Source: Bacteroidales bacterium UBA3623 (GTDB lineage Bacteria > Bacteroidota > Bacteroidia > Bacteroidales > UBA932). From it: a DNA stretch of 53,615 nt. The DNA lies in the NCBI GenBank assembly GCA_002373715.1, contig DFLI01000053.1, forward strand, positions 1-53,615, read 5' to 3'. Below are positions 40,379-50,061 of the stretch, one piece after another; within the stretch, counting starts at the first letter, position 1; every line of letters begins with the position of its first letter. The notes under the pieces were generated by a model. It did no database searches. It was not told where the DNA came from and was given only the letters and a program-made list of their open reading frames with translations. A program made the translations under genes and the position numbers.

Positions 40379-41350
40379 TTATTTAATATAAGAAGTCAAT
40401 ACCTTCATGCTGCCGCCGGGGACAAAACAAACGTCGTCGGCGGTAGCTGGTATTAAGACGGTCTCTCCCTGGTGGACAGGGACTTCTTCTCCGTCTACTT
40501 CCAGGCTGCCTTCTCCCTCCAGACACATCACTACCATAAAGGAATCTATTTCACTCAAGTCCTTCGCATAGGGGAGGGTGAGGTCCAGGATGCTGGTGGT
40601 GAAGTACGGGCAGCTTACCACCTCCACTTCCTCGTCTTTAGCGGGGGTGTAAGGGGTGCGGTAGTCCGGATATACGGTGTAGTCTATGGCGTCCTTGGCC
40701 AGCTCGGTGTGCACCTCGCGGGGCTTTCCGTCCAGGCCCAGGCGGCCGTAGTCGTAGATGCGGTAGGTAATGTTGGAGGTTTGCTGAATCTCGGCAATGA
40801 AGCAGCCGCCGCAGATAGCATGGATGCGGCCTGCGGGCAGGAAGAACACGTCTCCGGGATGCACGTCGTAGCGGGCCAGCACGTCGGTGATGGTGCCGTC
40901 GGCCACCTTGGCGGCGTACTCCTCGGGGGTAATCTTCTTGGTGAGGCCGGCCAGGAGGTGAGCTCCCTCATCGGCCGCTACCACATACCACATTTCCGTT
41001 TTGCCCTTGGAGCCGTTGTGGCGCTTGGCGGCCAGCTCGTCGTTGGGGTGCACCTGGATGCTCAGGTCTGAGAGGGCATCTATGAACTTAATGAGGAGCG
41101 GGAATTCGTCTCCGGTGTTGGCATATACATGCTCTCCTACCAGTTTCCCCTTGTACTCCTTGGTGAGCTCTGCGATGGTTTTTCCCTTCAGCGGGCCTTC
41201 GGACACCACGCTCTCGTTGCCGGCTACGCCGGAGAGCTCCCAGCTTTCTCCAATGTGATTCTGCTCGGTTTCAATACCCTTGTAGGGGGCAATCTTTTCG
41301 CCGCCCCAAACAATGGTCTTAAGGATAGGTTCAAACTTTAAAGGTCCCAT
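40379..41350 (-). CDS. manA: Mannose-6-phosphate isomerase, class I
   Basis: 323 residues; interconverts mannose-6-phosphate and fructose-6-phosphate, leading released mannose into glycolysis. Zinc ligands are visible in S-I-Q-V-H-P-N-D (Gln and His), K-T-E-M-W-Y (Glu) and R-I-H-A-I-C-G-G (His), within the cupin fold. The start is set at ATG 41350 because it follows the GH92 stop by one base (TAATATG); the longer frame to 41368 lies inside GH92. It is the third gene of the mannosidase operon, completing the path from mannoside to central metabolism. Confidence 0.94.
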   Translation of the reverse strand: MGPLKFEPILKTIVWGGEKIAPYKGIETEQNHIGESWELSGVAGNESVVSEGPLKGKTIAELTKEYKGKLVGEHVYANTGDEFPLLIKFIDALSDLSIQVHPNDELAAKRHNGSKGKTEMWYVVAADEGAHLLAGLTKKITPEEYAAKVADGTITDVLARYDVHPGDVFFLPAGRIHAICGGCFIAEIQQTSNITYRIYDYGRLGLDGKPREVHTELAKDAIDYTVYPDYRTPYTPAKDEEVEVVSCPYFTTSILDLTLPYAKDLSEIDSFMVVMCLEGEGSLEVDGEEVPVHQGETVLIPATADDVCFVPGGSMKVLTSYIK

Positions 41351-41351
41351 A

Positions 41352-43529
41352 TTACATTCCCATTTCAAATTCCAGCGTACCGCCGGCTACTATGTCTTTG
41401 TATTCAATGTACGGCAGGGTGTGGGGCTTGCCGTTCAGTTTGACGGCCTTGATGTGGGGCTTCTTCTCGCCCACGCCCTTGGCGGTAATCACAAAGTCTC
41501 CGCCGGGCACCTTTACGGTCATCTTCTCAAAGAGGGGAGCGCCAAACCAGAAGCGAGGCAGAGCGGGTTCCACCTGATAGAAACCCATGGAAGAGAGCAC
41601 GTACCAGGCGCTCATCTGACCCACGTCCTCGTTGCCGGCCAGGCCTTCCACGTCGTTGAAGTACATTTCCTTATACACCTGACGGATGCGGTCGGCAGCT
41701 TTATCCGGCTGGCCCAGCATGGAATAAAGGTAAATGGTGTGGTGGCCGGGCTCGTTGCCGTGGGCATACTGGCCAATGAGGCCGGAGATGTCCGGGCTGG
41801 CATTTTCTCCCTCAATGTGGTCCGGAGCTTCAAACAGGCCGTCCAGCTTGGCCAGGGTGGCTTCCTCGGAGCCAAACAGCTGCACCAGGCCGTCTACGTC
41901 CTGGGGCACCAGCCAGAGGTACTGCCAGGCCGTTCCTTCCGTGTAGTCGGAGGTCTCGTGGCGGGAGTAGATGGGGTCGAAGGGCTCGGTGAAGCTGCCG
42001 TCCGTCTTGCGGCCGCGCAGGAACTGGGTTTTGGGATCCCAGAAATGCCTCCAGGAGTGGCTGCGCTCGGTGAACTCGGCGGCCAGCTGGTCGTAACCCA
42101 GGTGGGCAGCTGCATTGGCCAGGGCGGCATCGGCAATGGCGTATTCCATGTCATTGGCCACGGATTCGGCATACAGGTCTGCGGGGATGTAGCCGTAGGT
42201 GAGGCGGAAGTTCTGACCGCGGTCCGGCATGTTGGCGGTGGTTACCATGGCGTCCAGGATTTCCTGGTCTGTGAGGCGGGCGCGGAAGCCCTTCACAATG
42301 GCATCGGCAAACACAATGAGGCCGGGGTTACCCACCATGCAGTCGGTTTCGTTACCCATCAGGTGCCAGACCGGCAGGTCTCCCTGCTCCTTATAAATGT
42401 GGTAGAAGGTGGCCACTATGTCTTCCATCATGTCCACGTGGATGATGCTCATGAGCGGATGGGCGGCGCGGTAGGTGTCCCAGAGGGAGAGGGTGGTGTA
42501 GTTGCGGAAGTCTCCCTGGCGCACTACGTCGTCGGAGCCCCTGTACTGGCCGTCTACGTCGTTGAACAGGCTGGGGGCAATCATGGTGTGATACAGGGCG
42601 GTGTAGAACACGGCGCGGGTATCCTTATCCTTGCACTGAATGTCAATCTTGCTCAGTTCCTTGTTCCAGGCGGTGCGGGCGGCAGCCTTGGTGGCCTCGA
42701 AGTCCCAGCCGGGAAGCTCGGCCTTCATGTTGGCCTTGGCGCCTTCCACTGAAACGGGGGAGAGGGCTACCTTCATCATTACCTGGTCTCCATCGGCCGT
42801 ATGTCCCAATTTGCAGCGGGCATAAAGCTTGCCTTTTTCAAATTCCACCTCCGGGATGGCACGGTCAAAGGCGGCCCAGAAGAAGACTTTCTGGTTCTTG
42901 GCCCAGCCGGTGGAGTAGCGGTGGCCGCAGAGGGCAATCACGTCTCCTCCGTCGTTGGTCACTACTTCCACGTCTGCGTCATATACGCGGTCCCAGCAGC
43001 CTCCGTTCTCCAGATCCAGAAGGATGGCGGCGTCGTCGGCCTCCGGGAAGGTGTAGCGGTGCATGCCCACGCGGGCGGTGGCGGTGAGCTCGGCGGTAAT
43101 GTTGTAACGCTCCAGCGGAACGCTGTAGTAACCGGGCTCGGTAATTTCTTTAGACCGGTCTGCATAGCTCCAGGCGCCGCTTTCAGGGTCTTCCTCCGTG
43201 CCGCGGGCGGGAACGGTGGGGCCGATAACGGGCATCACAGTAATGTCGAACAAATCTCCAATGCCAGTGCCGGAAAGGTGGGTATGGCTAAAGCCGATGA
43301 CGGTTTTGTCAGAGTCGTGGTAGCCGGAGCACCAGTCCCATTCCTGGGGAATGCTGGTGGGACCCAGCTGCACAAAGCCGAAGGGTACGTTGGCGCCCAC
43401 AAACACGTGTCCGTGCCCGCCGGTGCCAATCTTGGGATTTACATAGGCGGCGTAGTCACCATCGGCCACCGGGTTGGTGCTGCAGGCGGCCATCAGGATG
43501 GCGGCAGCTGCAAGGATAAGCTTTTTCAT
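41352..43529 (-). CDS. GH92 family alpha-mannosidase, lipoprotein
   Basis: 725 residues. Lipobox M-A-A-C at ~11-14. GH92 marks: Y-V-N-P-K-I-G-T-G-G-H-G-H-V-F-V-G-A-N-V-P-F-G near the N-terminus, F-S-H-T-H-L-S-G-T-G, the W-D-T-Y-R-A-A-H-P-L region, and the late G-N-E-D-V-G-Q-M-S-A-W-Y-V segment containing the catalytic acid/base area. GH92 enzymes are calcium-dependent exo-alpha-mannosidases acting on N-glycans or yeast mannan; linkage cannot be set from sequence. The start at 43529 (signal peptide MKKLILAAA) is preferred over the longer frame that runs into the upstream gene. Confidence 0.95.
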   Translation of the reverse strand: MKKLILAAAAILMAACSTNPVADGDYAAYVNPKIGTGGHGHVFVGANVPFGFVQLGPTSIPQEWDWCSGYHDSDKTVIGFSHTHLSGTGIGDLFDITVMPVIGPTVPARGTEEDPESGAWSYADRSKEITEPGYYSVPLERYNITAELTATARVGMHRYTFPEADDAAILLDLENGGCWDRVYDADVEVVTNDGGDVIALCGHRYSTGWAKNQKVFFWAAFDRAIPEVEFEKGKLYARCKLGHTADGDQVMMKVALSPVSVEGAKANMKAELPGWDFEATKAAARTAWNKELSKIDIQCKDKDTRAVFYTALYHTMIAPSLFNDVDGQYRGSDDVVRQGDFRNYTTLSLWDTYRAAHPLMSIIHVDMMEDIVATFYHIYKEQGDLPVWHLMGNETDCMVGNPGLIVFADAIVKGFRARLTDQEILDAMVTTANMPDRGQNFRLTYGYIPADLYAESVANDMEYAIADAALANAAAHLGYDQLAAEFTERSHSWRHFWDPKTQFLRGRKTDGSFTEPFDPIYSRHETSDYTEGTAWQYLWLVPQDVDGLVQLFGSEEATLAKLDGLFEAPDHIEGENASPDISGLIGQYAHGNEPGHHTIYLYSMLGQPDKAADRIRQVYKEMYFNDVEGLAGNEDVGQMSAWYVLSSMGFYQVEPALPRFWFGAPLFEKMTVKVPGGDFVITAKGVGEKKPHIKAVKLNGKPHTLPYIEYKDIVAGGTLEFEMGM

Positions 43530-43542
43530 ATTAGGTAAGTTT

Positions 43543-44301
43543 TTATTTGACAAAACGAAGCACGCCCCAGTTCTCAGGCTGGTGCATGTCCACCAGGCCC
43601 GTGGGGTTCCACACCCAGTTCTCTTCCGGGCCGCCTTCCTTGAGCCACTCCACGCGGGAGAAGCCAATCTTCCAGTCCTTGGCCAGCAGCTCTTCCGGCG
43701 TCTGGAACTCTACGCACAGGGAGGCAATGGGAATAGCCATTTCCACCGTCCAGCCCTTATCGGCATCGGAAGGGTCGTTCAGGGTGCCGTCCACATGCAC
43801 GGCGGTTTTCAGGCCCCTGAGGTCCCAGGGCAGGTAGAACTTGCCGCCATCCCGGTACGGGCGGTCCATCAGGAGATCCATTACCGTGTTGAGGGCATTG
43901 AGCTCAATCTCAAAGTAGAACCGGCAGTCCTGGTCCGGGTCTATGAATACTTCCCAGTCGTTGTCGTGGTAGATGATGGCGTCGTGCTCCGTGAGGCTGC
44001 CCGTCACATTGTCTTCCTCTATGATGCCGGCAATGTACAGGTTGTCCTTGTCCCAGAGCATCTTCATGTGCGTCTGCTTCACGGGCTTGGGCTCGAAGTC
44101 CACGCCGCGGATATCGGCAAAGGCCTCGGAGAGGGGGGCTTGGGCCCAATCGGCCTCCTCCAAAATGCCGTCAATGACAATGGGGGCCGATGCCTGCGGC
44201 GCATTATAGGTGCGGATAGGAACCTGCGGCAGCGTATTCTTGGCTTTGGGAGCGCAAGCAGCCGCCAATATCAGAAGGATGGGAATAAGGAGACGTTTCA
44301 T
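43543..44301 (-). CDS. CBM9-like carbohydrate-binding lipoprotein
   Basis: 252 residues with lipobox L-A-A-A-C. The body matches the carbohydrate-binding family 9-like domain: I-V-I-D-G-I-L-E-E-A-D-W (~44-55), M-L-W-D-K-D-N-L-Y-I-A-G (~83-94), N-D-W-E-V-F-I-D-P-D (~115-124) and G-W-T-V-E-M-A-I-P (~185-193). Such proteins bind reducing ends of glycans, and in Bacteroidota they often stand alone beside glycoside hydrolases. ATG 44301 is chosen to give a clean signal peptide; the frame is open 18 codons further. First gene of the operon with GH92 and manA. Confidence 0.85.
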   Translation of the reverse strand: MKRLLIPILLILAAACAPKAKNTLPQVPIRTYNAPQASAPIVIDGILEEADWAQAPLSEAFADIRGVDFEPKPVKQTHMKMLWDKDNLYIAGIIEEDNVTGSLTEHDAIIYHDNDWEVFIDPDQDCRFYFEIELNALNTVMDLLMDRPYRDGGKFYLPWDLRGLKTAVHVDGTLNDPSDADKGWTVEMAIPIASLCVEFQTPEELLAKDWKIGFSRVEWLKEGGPEENWVWNPTGLVDMHQPENWGVLRFVK

Positions 44302-44324
44302 TTTGATGTGTTTAGTATGGTTTA

Positions 44325-44332
44325 CAAATTTA
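44325..44332 (-). promoter_or_regulatory. -7 element for the CBM9/GH92/manA operon
   Basis: TAAATTTG on the minus strand, 23 bases before the ATG at 44301, and downstream of the susD terminator. No well-spaced -33 element is seen. Confidence 0.45.
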
Positions 44333-44364
44333 ACACAAATTCTCCGGATTATCACTACCCATGC

Positions 44365-44393
44365 AAAAAGGGCGGCCCGGAAAGGGTCGCCCT
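44365..44393 (-). terminator. susD terminator
   Basis: On the minus strand AGGGCGACCC-TTTCC-GGGCCGCCCT followed by TTTTT. The stem has one A.C mismatch. The same stem, mismatch included, recurs at 50789-50816 on the plus strand. Confidence 0.85.
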
Positions 44394-44415
44394 AAATGTG
44401 ATTAGTTAGCCGATA

Positions 44416-46302
44416 TTACTTGACGGGAGTGCCCCACTGGGGAGCATTCTTGTCCTGCCACAGGCGCTCGGTGTTGAGCACGGTAGTGGTGGAGTAGCCC
44501 ATACCGGACTGGTTCTTACCGGGAGTGAGCCCCTGAGCCTTTAGGTCATCCATACGGATATCATGCATGATATCGGTGGGAGCGGGCTCGGAGAATTCGA
44601 AGCGGCGGGGAACACCGGCCAGTTCGAACTTGCTGAACTTCACGTAAGGAAGGAGGGTAGAACCTACCTTCGGGTAACCGGAACGGCGTGCGGTAACGTA
44701 CAGCTCGTTGGGAAGCATGGTGAAGTTCATAAGCTGCTGCAGATAAATCTTCTCCATGGAACCATCCCACTTCACTTCGTCAGTAGCCAACATAGTGGTA
44801 ATTTCACCTTCTTTCAGCTCGATGCTTTCCTCAAGCGGATCGTAGTTATACGTGGTGCCATAGTAAGGAATCTTGTTCTTACCAGCCACATAGTCCCACT
44901 CTCTCACAGAGAGCTCTACGCCTCTCTCATAGTAGGCCTGAGCGCTGCCGGAAACAGCTCCCAGCTGGGCCAGTTCGGCCAGGTACAAGTTAGTCTCACC
45001 GGCACCCAGGTACATACCCCACCAAGGCATCTGCGCGTTATCCTGAATCACGGGGCCACCGGGGATGGTGGGCACGGTATAGCTGCAGCGTCCGCGAATC
45101 ATTTCTTCCGTGACGGAGGAGAAGAGGCTGTAACTCTTGTTGTAGGTCTTTTCTTCTCCGCCTTCCGTCTTCTTAACGGTGAGCTGATAACGGTCGGTAT
45201 AGTCGAAGTAGATACCCTTCATAGCTTCGTATTCGGGAGACATCTCCCAAACCACGGGGCGTCCATGATAACGGCACCAAGGTTCTCCCAGCTTGTAGGA
45301 AACGAAGTTGCCTTCTGCATCCACGTTGATGTTCTCCGTCACGAAAGGAGGAAGCTTGTCGGCCTTTTTTTCGGTGATGAACTCCTGGATGATCTTGGAG
45401 TTGAAACCGTTCTTGGTGTAGAAGAAGCGAACGCGAGGGTCGCGGGAGGCAACCATGAAATCAATTACATTTTCGCTACCGCCAATCATGGAGACGCCGT
45501 TACTGGTCTGGTAAGCCAGGTCACCGCCCGTGGCTGCATCGGCCTTGTGGAAGATGAAGGCATCGTCCAGGCTGTCAATGTAACCGGCGCCGCTGCTAAC
45601 CACGGCCTGGGCAATCTGGGTGGCCTTGGTGGAATTGTTGGCATACAGGCGGACGGCAATCTTCAGCTTGAGGGAGTTGGCCAGCTTGGCCCACTTGTCC
45701 ATCTTGCCACCATAGATGATATCCTGCTTGGATACTACAACCTGAGTCTCGTCCTGGAAGGTGGTAATGTACTCATCCAATTCCTTCACAAAGAGGTCGT
45801 ACAGGTCTTCAACCTTATCATATTTAGGGGTAAGGGGCCCGCCATAACGATACATGGAGGCTTCCGTATACTGGATGTCACCGTTGATATCGATGGCATA
45901 GATGGCACCGTAGATGGCCAGCACGCCGCACATGGCAGCATAGGCCTTGAATTCGGGGTGATCGTAAGCCTCGATATACTGATTGATATCGTTACGGTAA
46001 GTAAGCATGGTTATGTAGGACGTCTGGCGGTGTACCACTGATGCGTCCATGCCATAGGTACCCTCGGAGAATACGCCGGAGTTACCCATCTGGCTCCAGT
46101 TGAAATAGTAAGCCTGGTTGTAGAACCAGAACAGATAGTCGTTGGTCTCGAACAGTGTCTGGGCACGGGTGGCCAGGAAGGACGGTTCGGCCGTGGTAAC
46201 GGCATCCGGCTTCTGATTCAGTTCGGCAAACTTGTCACGGCAAGAAGTCAAGCCTACTACCGTGAGCATGCATAATGCAATGAATATTCTATTTGCTTTC
46301 AT
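44416..46302 (-). CDS. susD: SusD/RagB family surface glycan-binding lipoprotein
   Basis: 628 residues, lipobox L-T-S-C at ~18-21. It belongs to the SusD-like group, with TPR-like helices in the N-terminal half (e.g. M-C-G-V-L-A-I-Y-G-A-I-Y-A, K-W-A-K-L-A-N-S-L-K-L-K-I-A-V-R-L) and a C-terminal region with A-Q-M-P-W-W-G-M-Y-L-G-A-G-E-T-N-L-Y-L-A-E and R-R-S-G-Y-P. SusD caps the SusC channel and binds oligosaccharide on the cell surface. It starts 14 bases after susC and is followed by a strong terminator, so susCD is separated from the hydrolase operon. Ligand is inferred as mannose-rich glycan from the neighbouring GH92. Confidence 0.94.
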   Translation of the reverse strand: MKANRIFIALCMLTVVGLTSCRDKFAELNQKPDAVTTAEPSFLATRAQTLFETNDYLFWFYNQAYYFNWSQMGNSGVFSEGTYGMDASVVHRQTSYITMLTYRNDINQYIEAYDHPEFKAYAAMCGVLAIYGAIYAIDINGDIQYTEASMYRYGGPLTPKYDKVEDLYDLFVKELDEYITTFQDETQVVVSKQDIIYGGKMDKWAKLANSLKLKIAVRLYANNSTKATQIAQAVVSSGAGYIDSLDDAFIFHKADAATGGDLAYQTSNGVSMIGGSENVIDFMVASRDPRVRFFYTKNGFNSKIIQEFITEKKADKLPPFVTENINVDAEGNFVSYKLGEPWCRYHGRPVVWEMSPEYEAMKGIYFDYTDRYQLTVKKTEGGEEKTYNKSYSLFSSVTEEMIRGRCSYTVPTIPGGPVIQDNAQMPWWGMYLGAGETNLYLAELAQLGAVSGSAQAYYERGVELSVREWDYVAGKNKIPYYGTTYNYDPLEESIELKEGEITTMLATDEVKWDGSMEKIYLQQLMNFTMLPNELYVTARRSGYPKVGSTLLPYVKFSKFELAGVPRRFEFSEPAPTDIMHDIRMDDLKAQGLTPGKNQSGMGYSTTTVLNTERLWQDKNAPQWGTPVK

Positions 46303-46316
46303 AGTACTTGCCTGAA

Positions 46317-49300
46317 TTAGAATCTTGCGTTGATGGTGAAGGTGAAGTACGTAGTCACGCCCTGGAGGTTACGGATACGGAACTCGGAGGCGGCGGTACC
46401 ACGGACAGATTCCGGATTCTCCTTGTTGGGCATGGAGTTGAGGATGTAACCCAGGTTGTGGGCATTGGCCTGGAGGGTGATACCCTGGCACTTGATGGCG
46501 TTGGCCCACTTGTCGGGAATGGCCCAGGCGATGGAAACATCACGGAAGGCAATGTAGTTGAGCTTACGGAACCAGTTGTCCTTGAGGACGAAGTAGTTCC
46601 AGCAGTTGGTGTAGTAAGTCCAGGAAGATGCGTGGCAAGGATCTACCTTGTCCTTGGCATAAACCTCGGCGAAGGTTTCACCGGTGCCGAACTGGCCACC
46701 CTGAACCTCGTAGGTGCTGCCGTCGGGCTGAGGGATTTTGGTGCCCTTAGGGAAGATACCTTCGGGGATGATACCGTCGTCGTAGGTGATACCGTCCCAA
46801 CGGGAAGTGTAGGTAACACCACCGTGAGCGGCGTCAGCGCCCTCGAGAGCGGTAGCCATATAGCCGTAAGCGGTACCGTAGTGGGAAGGATAGGAAGCAA
46901 CATAGCCACCGAAGCGGGCGTCGAAGGAAGCACGGAGGGTTACTCTCTTGAAGCGGATGCCGGTGTTCAGGGAACCCAGGAAGTCCGGAACGGAGTTACC
47001 AACCTCTTCCACCTTACCGCTGCGGCGATACAGCGTGGTGCCGTTGTTGGTTTGCCAGTTGTACAGAACCGGGAGACCGGAACCGCCGGTGATGTTGCCT
47101 TCATCATCATAGGTGTAGTCCTTCAGGGCTGCGGCGTCGGACATGAGGATACCGTAAGTACCACCCACCTTGGCAACAGAGCCAATACGGTAGTTACCAT
47201 AGTCGGCATCACCCTGCAGCTTGATGTAATTGGCCACCAGGTCGCTCAGTTCGACAATCTTGGACCAGTTCTTGGTGAAGGTGAGATTCAAATCCCAGGA
47301 GAAGTTCTTGGTTTCTACGGGGATGGTGTTCAGGGCAATTTCCACACCCATGTTCTGGATGTTACCGGCGTTGATGAATGCGCTGGAAACACCGGATGCA
47401 CCGGGCAGGGTTACGCTCATAATCTGGTCGCGGGTGTTCTCTTTATAGAAGGTGGCATCCACGCCGATACGGTTGGCGAACATACGGTAGTCTACACCCA
47501 GTTCCCAGGAGGTCTTGCGCTCAGGCTTCAGGTTCTGGTCGTACACAGAGCCGGGAATGTTCATGTAGTTGGTACCACTCTCGCTGTCGTGCTGGAAATT
47601 GCTGATGGTATAAGCGGTATTGATGATATACGGATCTGTGTCGTTACCTACCTGGGCAATGGAGCCGCGCAGCTTGAAGAAGGAAATGCTCTTGGGGAGG
47701 TTGAAGGTCTCATGCAGCAACCAGGAGGCGCTGAAGGACGGGTAGAAGTAGGAGTAGTTACCGTGTTTGTCGGCATAAACCAGGGCAGAAGACCAGTCGT
47801 TACGGCCGGTTACCTCCAGGAACACCTGATCGCGCCAGGAAGCGGTGGCCTGTCCTACGACGGAGAGCATCCTCTTGGTGCCGCTCACGGAGCCGCTACC
47901 CTTAACGGGGTTCTTGGAGTTATCCAGGAAGTAGCGGTTGGGCACCACCAGACCGCCGTCGGTCCAGGCGGCAGTGGCTTCTCTGTAGTTGTTGTAGTAT
48001 TCACCGCGGAGGAAGCCACCAATCTGCCAGTCTTCGTTAATCTTATAATCGAAGATGAAGTTGGTGTTCAGGTTGGTCTGTTCCTGGGTGCTATTGGAAA
48101 GGGCATAGTAGCCGCTGTTGCCGGAGTTGGCGTAACCGGGATCCGGACGCTTGGTCTCCTGACGGGTATAGTAGTAGTTGAAGCTGCCGTCGGTGACCCA
48201 CTTGAGCCAAGGGGTGAACTGGATAGTGACCTTCAGGTTGGGACGTACTACGGTTTCCTTCTGGGAGGTGTTGTTCTCCCAAATGCTCCACCATACGCTG
48301 CGGCCGGGGATGTTACCCCACTTGTCGCCGTAAGCGGTCTGGGCAAGACCGCCGTGCTCTCCCTTATACTTGTCGCGGAAGTACTTGGCGTCATAGGTGC
48401 GGTCAAATTCACCTTCGCCGATGAAGTACTGACCAATGTTGGGCTGGGCGTTCCGGGCATCGGAATTGGTGAAGGTTACGGAACCTTCCACCTCGATGGC
48501 CTTGTTCAGCTTGTGCGTAGCCTTGAGGAGGGCGTTGAAACGGTTGAAGCTGTTGTTCGGGAGAGTACCGGTGCTGTACTTCTCGGAGAGGGAAGCATAG
48601 ATGGAGCTCTTCTCGTTGCCGCCGGAGAGGGTGATGTTGGTGTTGGTGTTGAAGCCGGTGTTGAAGGCCTCTACAAAGTTGTTTTCCTTGGCCTTGGAGG
48701 GGATGATGGAATCATCTACCCATTCCAGGGAAGGCTGGGCGTCGAAGCGGTTACCGAAGGAGAGACCCCATGCGCCGATGTCGCTGTACATGCGCTTCAG
48801 GGAATAGACCTCGCCTTCACGGCCCTCCATCCAAATGTTGCCACGGTGGGTATCCCAACGGGAAGCGGCGTCAAAATACTGGCCGTAACCGTTGAAGTAA
48901 CCTTCCATGAACACGTTCTGGAAAGTAGGACCGGAAGTAACCTTGTCAAAGCCGATGGTCTGGGTGAAAGAAAGGCCCAGACCACGGGTGCCGCGACCGT
49001 TCTTGGTGGTGATAATGATAGCACCGTTCAGACCGCGGGAACCGTACAGAGCGGTAGCAGCAGCGCCCTTCAGCACGGACACTGTCTCAAAGTCGTCCGG
49101 GTTCAGGTTCTTCAGCTGGTTACCGTAGTCCAGGTTATCGGCGTCCCAGTCGGCTGAAGGGTCTACCACGTCGTTGTCCAGGATGATACCGTCTACGACG
49201 AAGATAGGCTGGTTGTTCTTGCCCAGGGTGGAGGCGCCACGGATGAGGATCTTGTTGCGACCGAACATACCACCATCGGAACCGTTGATTTCCACACCGG

Positions 49301-49739
49301 CCACCTTACCCTGCAGAGCAGAGACGGGATTGATGAGGTTGCCATTCAGTTCCTCGCTCTTGATTTCGGTTACGGCGTAACCCAGAGCCTTTGTGGCACG
49401 TTTGATACCCAGAGCAGTGACCACCGTGCCTTCCAGCATTTCGGCGTCTTCTGCCAGAGTCACATTCACAGGACCGCTGTTCCAGGTAATCTCCTGGTTG
49501 GCGTATCCGATGCAGGAAAAGACCAGAACGTCTCCACGGTTAACACCGGGGAGGGAATAAGTACCATCCAAATTGGTAATGGTACCATTCTGGGTTCCTT
49601 TAACCTGCACACCTGCACCGATGACAGGTTCACCGGTAGCATCTTTCACAGTACCAGTGACCGTGCTCTGAGCATAGGCGGAAAAGCCTGCTGCCAACAG
49701 GGCAAAGGCCATGGTCACTCTTAAAAAGAGATGTTTCAT
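46317..49739 (-). CDS. susC: SusC/RagA family TonB-linked outer-membrane receptor
   Basis: About 1140 residues. Signal peptide (~1-24, A-Y-A-Q), carboxypeptidase-regulatory-like domain (~28-100, V-K-D-A-T-G-E-P-V-I-G-A-G-V-Q-V-K-G-T), then the SusC plug with L-Q-G-K-V-A-G-V-E-I, I-L-I-R-G-A-S-T-L and P-I-F-V-V-D-G, and a barrel ending in F-T-I-N-A-R-F. It imports oligosaccharides with its SusD partner using TonB energy. ATG 49739 is used; an ATG two codons upstream (49745) is equally possible. The ~130-base leader runs to a -7 element at 49876-49883. No ECF sigma/anti-sigma or hybrid two-component regulator lies in the window. The gene has none of the GGCCGAT heptamers. Confidence 0.96.
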   Translation of the reverse strand: MKHLFLRVTMAFALLAAGFSAYAQSTVTGTVKDATGEPVIGAGVQVKGTQNGTITNLDGTYSLPGVNRGDVLVFSCIGYANQEITWNSGPVNVTLAEDAEMLEGTVVTALGIKRATKALGYAVTEIKSEELNGNLINPVSALQGKVAGVEINGSDGGMFGRNKILIRGASTLGKNNQPIFVVDGIILDNDVVDPSADWDADNLDYGNQLKNLNPDDFETVSVLKGAAATALYGSRGLNGAIIITTKNGRGTRGLGLSFTQTIGFDKVTSGPTFQNVFMEGYFNGYGQYFDAASRWDTHRGNIWMEGREGEVYSLKRMYSDIGAWGLSFGNRFDAQPSLEWVDDSIIPSKAKENNFVEAFNTGFNTNTNITLSGGNEKSSIYASLSEKYSTGTLPNNSFNRFNALLKATHKLNKAIEVEGSVTFTNSDARNAQPNIGQYFIGEGEFDRTYDAKYFRDKYKGEHGGLAQTAYGDKWGNIPGRSVWWSIWENNTSQKETVVRPNLKVTIQFTPWLKWVTDGSFNYYYTRQETKRPDPGYANSGNSGYYALSNSTQEQTNLNTNFIFDYKINEDWQIGGFLRGEYYNNYREATAAWTDGGLVVPNRYFLDNSKNPVKGSGSVSGTKRMLSVVGQATASWRDQVFLEVTGRNDWSSALVYADKHGNYSYFYPSFSASWLLHETFNLPKSISFFKLRGSIAQVGNDTDPYIINTAYTISNFQHDSESGTNYMNIPGSVYDQNLKPERKTSWELGVDYRMFANRIGVDATFYKENTRDQIMSVTLPGASGVSSAFINAGNIQNMGVEIALNTIPVETKNFSWDLNLTFTKNWSKIVELSDLVANYIKLQGDADYGNYRIGSVAKVGGTYGILMSDAAALKDYTYDDEGNITGGSGLPVLYNWQTNNGTTLYRRSGKVEEVGNSVPDFLGSLNTGIRFKRVTLRASFDARFGGYVASYPSHYGTAYGYMATALEGADAAHGGVTYTSRWDGITYDDGIIPEGIFPKGTKIPQPDGSTYEVQGGQFGTGETFAEVYAKDKVDPCHASSWTYYTNCWNYFVLKDNWFRKLNYIAFRDVSIAWAIPDKWANAIKCQGITLQANAHNLGYILNSMPNKENPESVRGTAASEFRIRNLQGVTTYFTFTINARF

Positions 49740-49875
49740 GTGCATTAGTTGGTTTTAATGGTTAAAAATAGTATTTTTGGGTTTAGGTAATCCTTAACTG
49801 CAGAATTATGCAATTATTTGTAAATAAATGGGAACTTAAATAGGTTTTTTAAAATTTCTGGCTAGTAATAACACG

Positions 49876-49883
49876 CAAATATA
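49876..49883 (-). promoter_or_regulatory. susC promoter -7 element
   Basis: TATATTTG on the minus strand with TTTG about 18 bases further upstream. The 49746-49870 leader is AT-rich and shows no recognisable structured element. Confidence 0.6.
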
Positions 49884-49915
49884 ATAAATTTTCCTGGATC
49901 ACAAACCTTTTCAAA

Positions 49916-50061
49916 CTAGATTTCCGTCCCAAACTCCGCAAAAGACAATTTTTTTCGCAATTCTTCAGAAAGTGTCGGGAGCAGGAAGCGGGCATATACC
50001 TTCTCTGTTACAACCACTGACGAGTGCCCCAGCAATCGGCCTAATTTTTGAAGTAATGATG
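49916..50061 (-). pseudogene. Tyrosine recombinase (phage integrase/XerD type) C-terminal remnant
   Basis: The last 48 codons of a site-specific recombinase survive: L-L-Q-K-L-G-R-L-L-G-H-S-S-V-V-V-T-E-K-V-Y-A-R with the conserved G-H-S-S and the nucleophile Tyr, then a charged tail to a stop. The frame continues upstream but only as the antisense of the 50102 gene, so homology stops at about 50061, where a perfect hairpin begins. The catalytic Arg and the first His-x-x-Arg box are missing. This is a scar of an integrated element, not an active gene. Confidence 0.8.

Noticed and set aside
46308..49157. 949-codon open frame antisense to susC
   Set aside because: It is the mirror of a well-supported susC; its protein is low-complexity Gly/Val-rich and has no family marks. 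Several other long antisense frames (18775-21372, 29042-30946, 31511-34012, 13102-14571) are rejected for the same reason.
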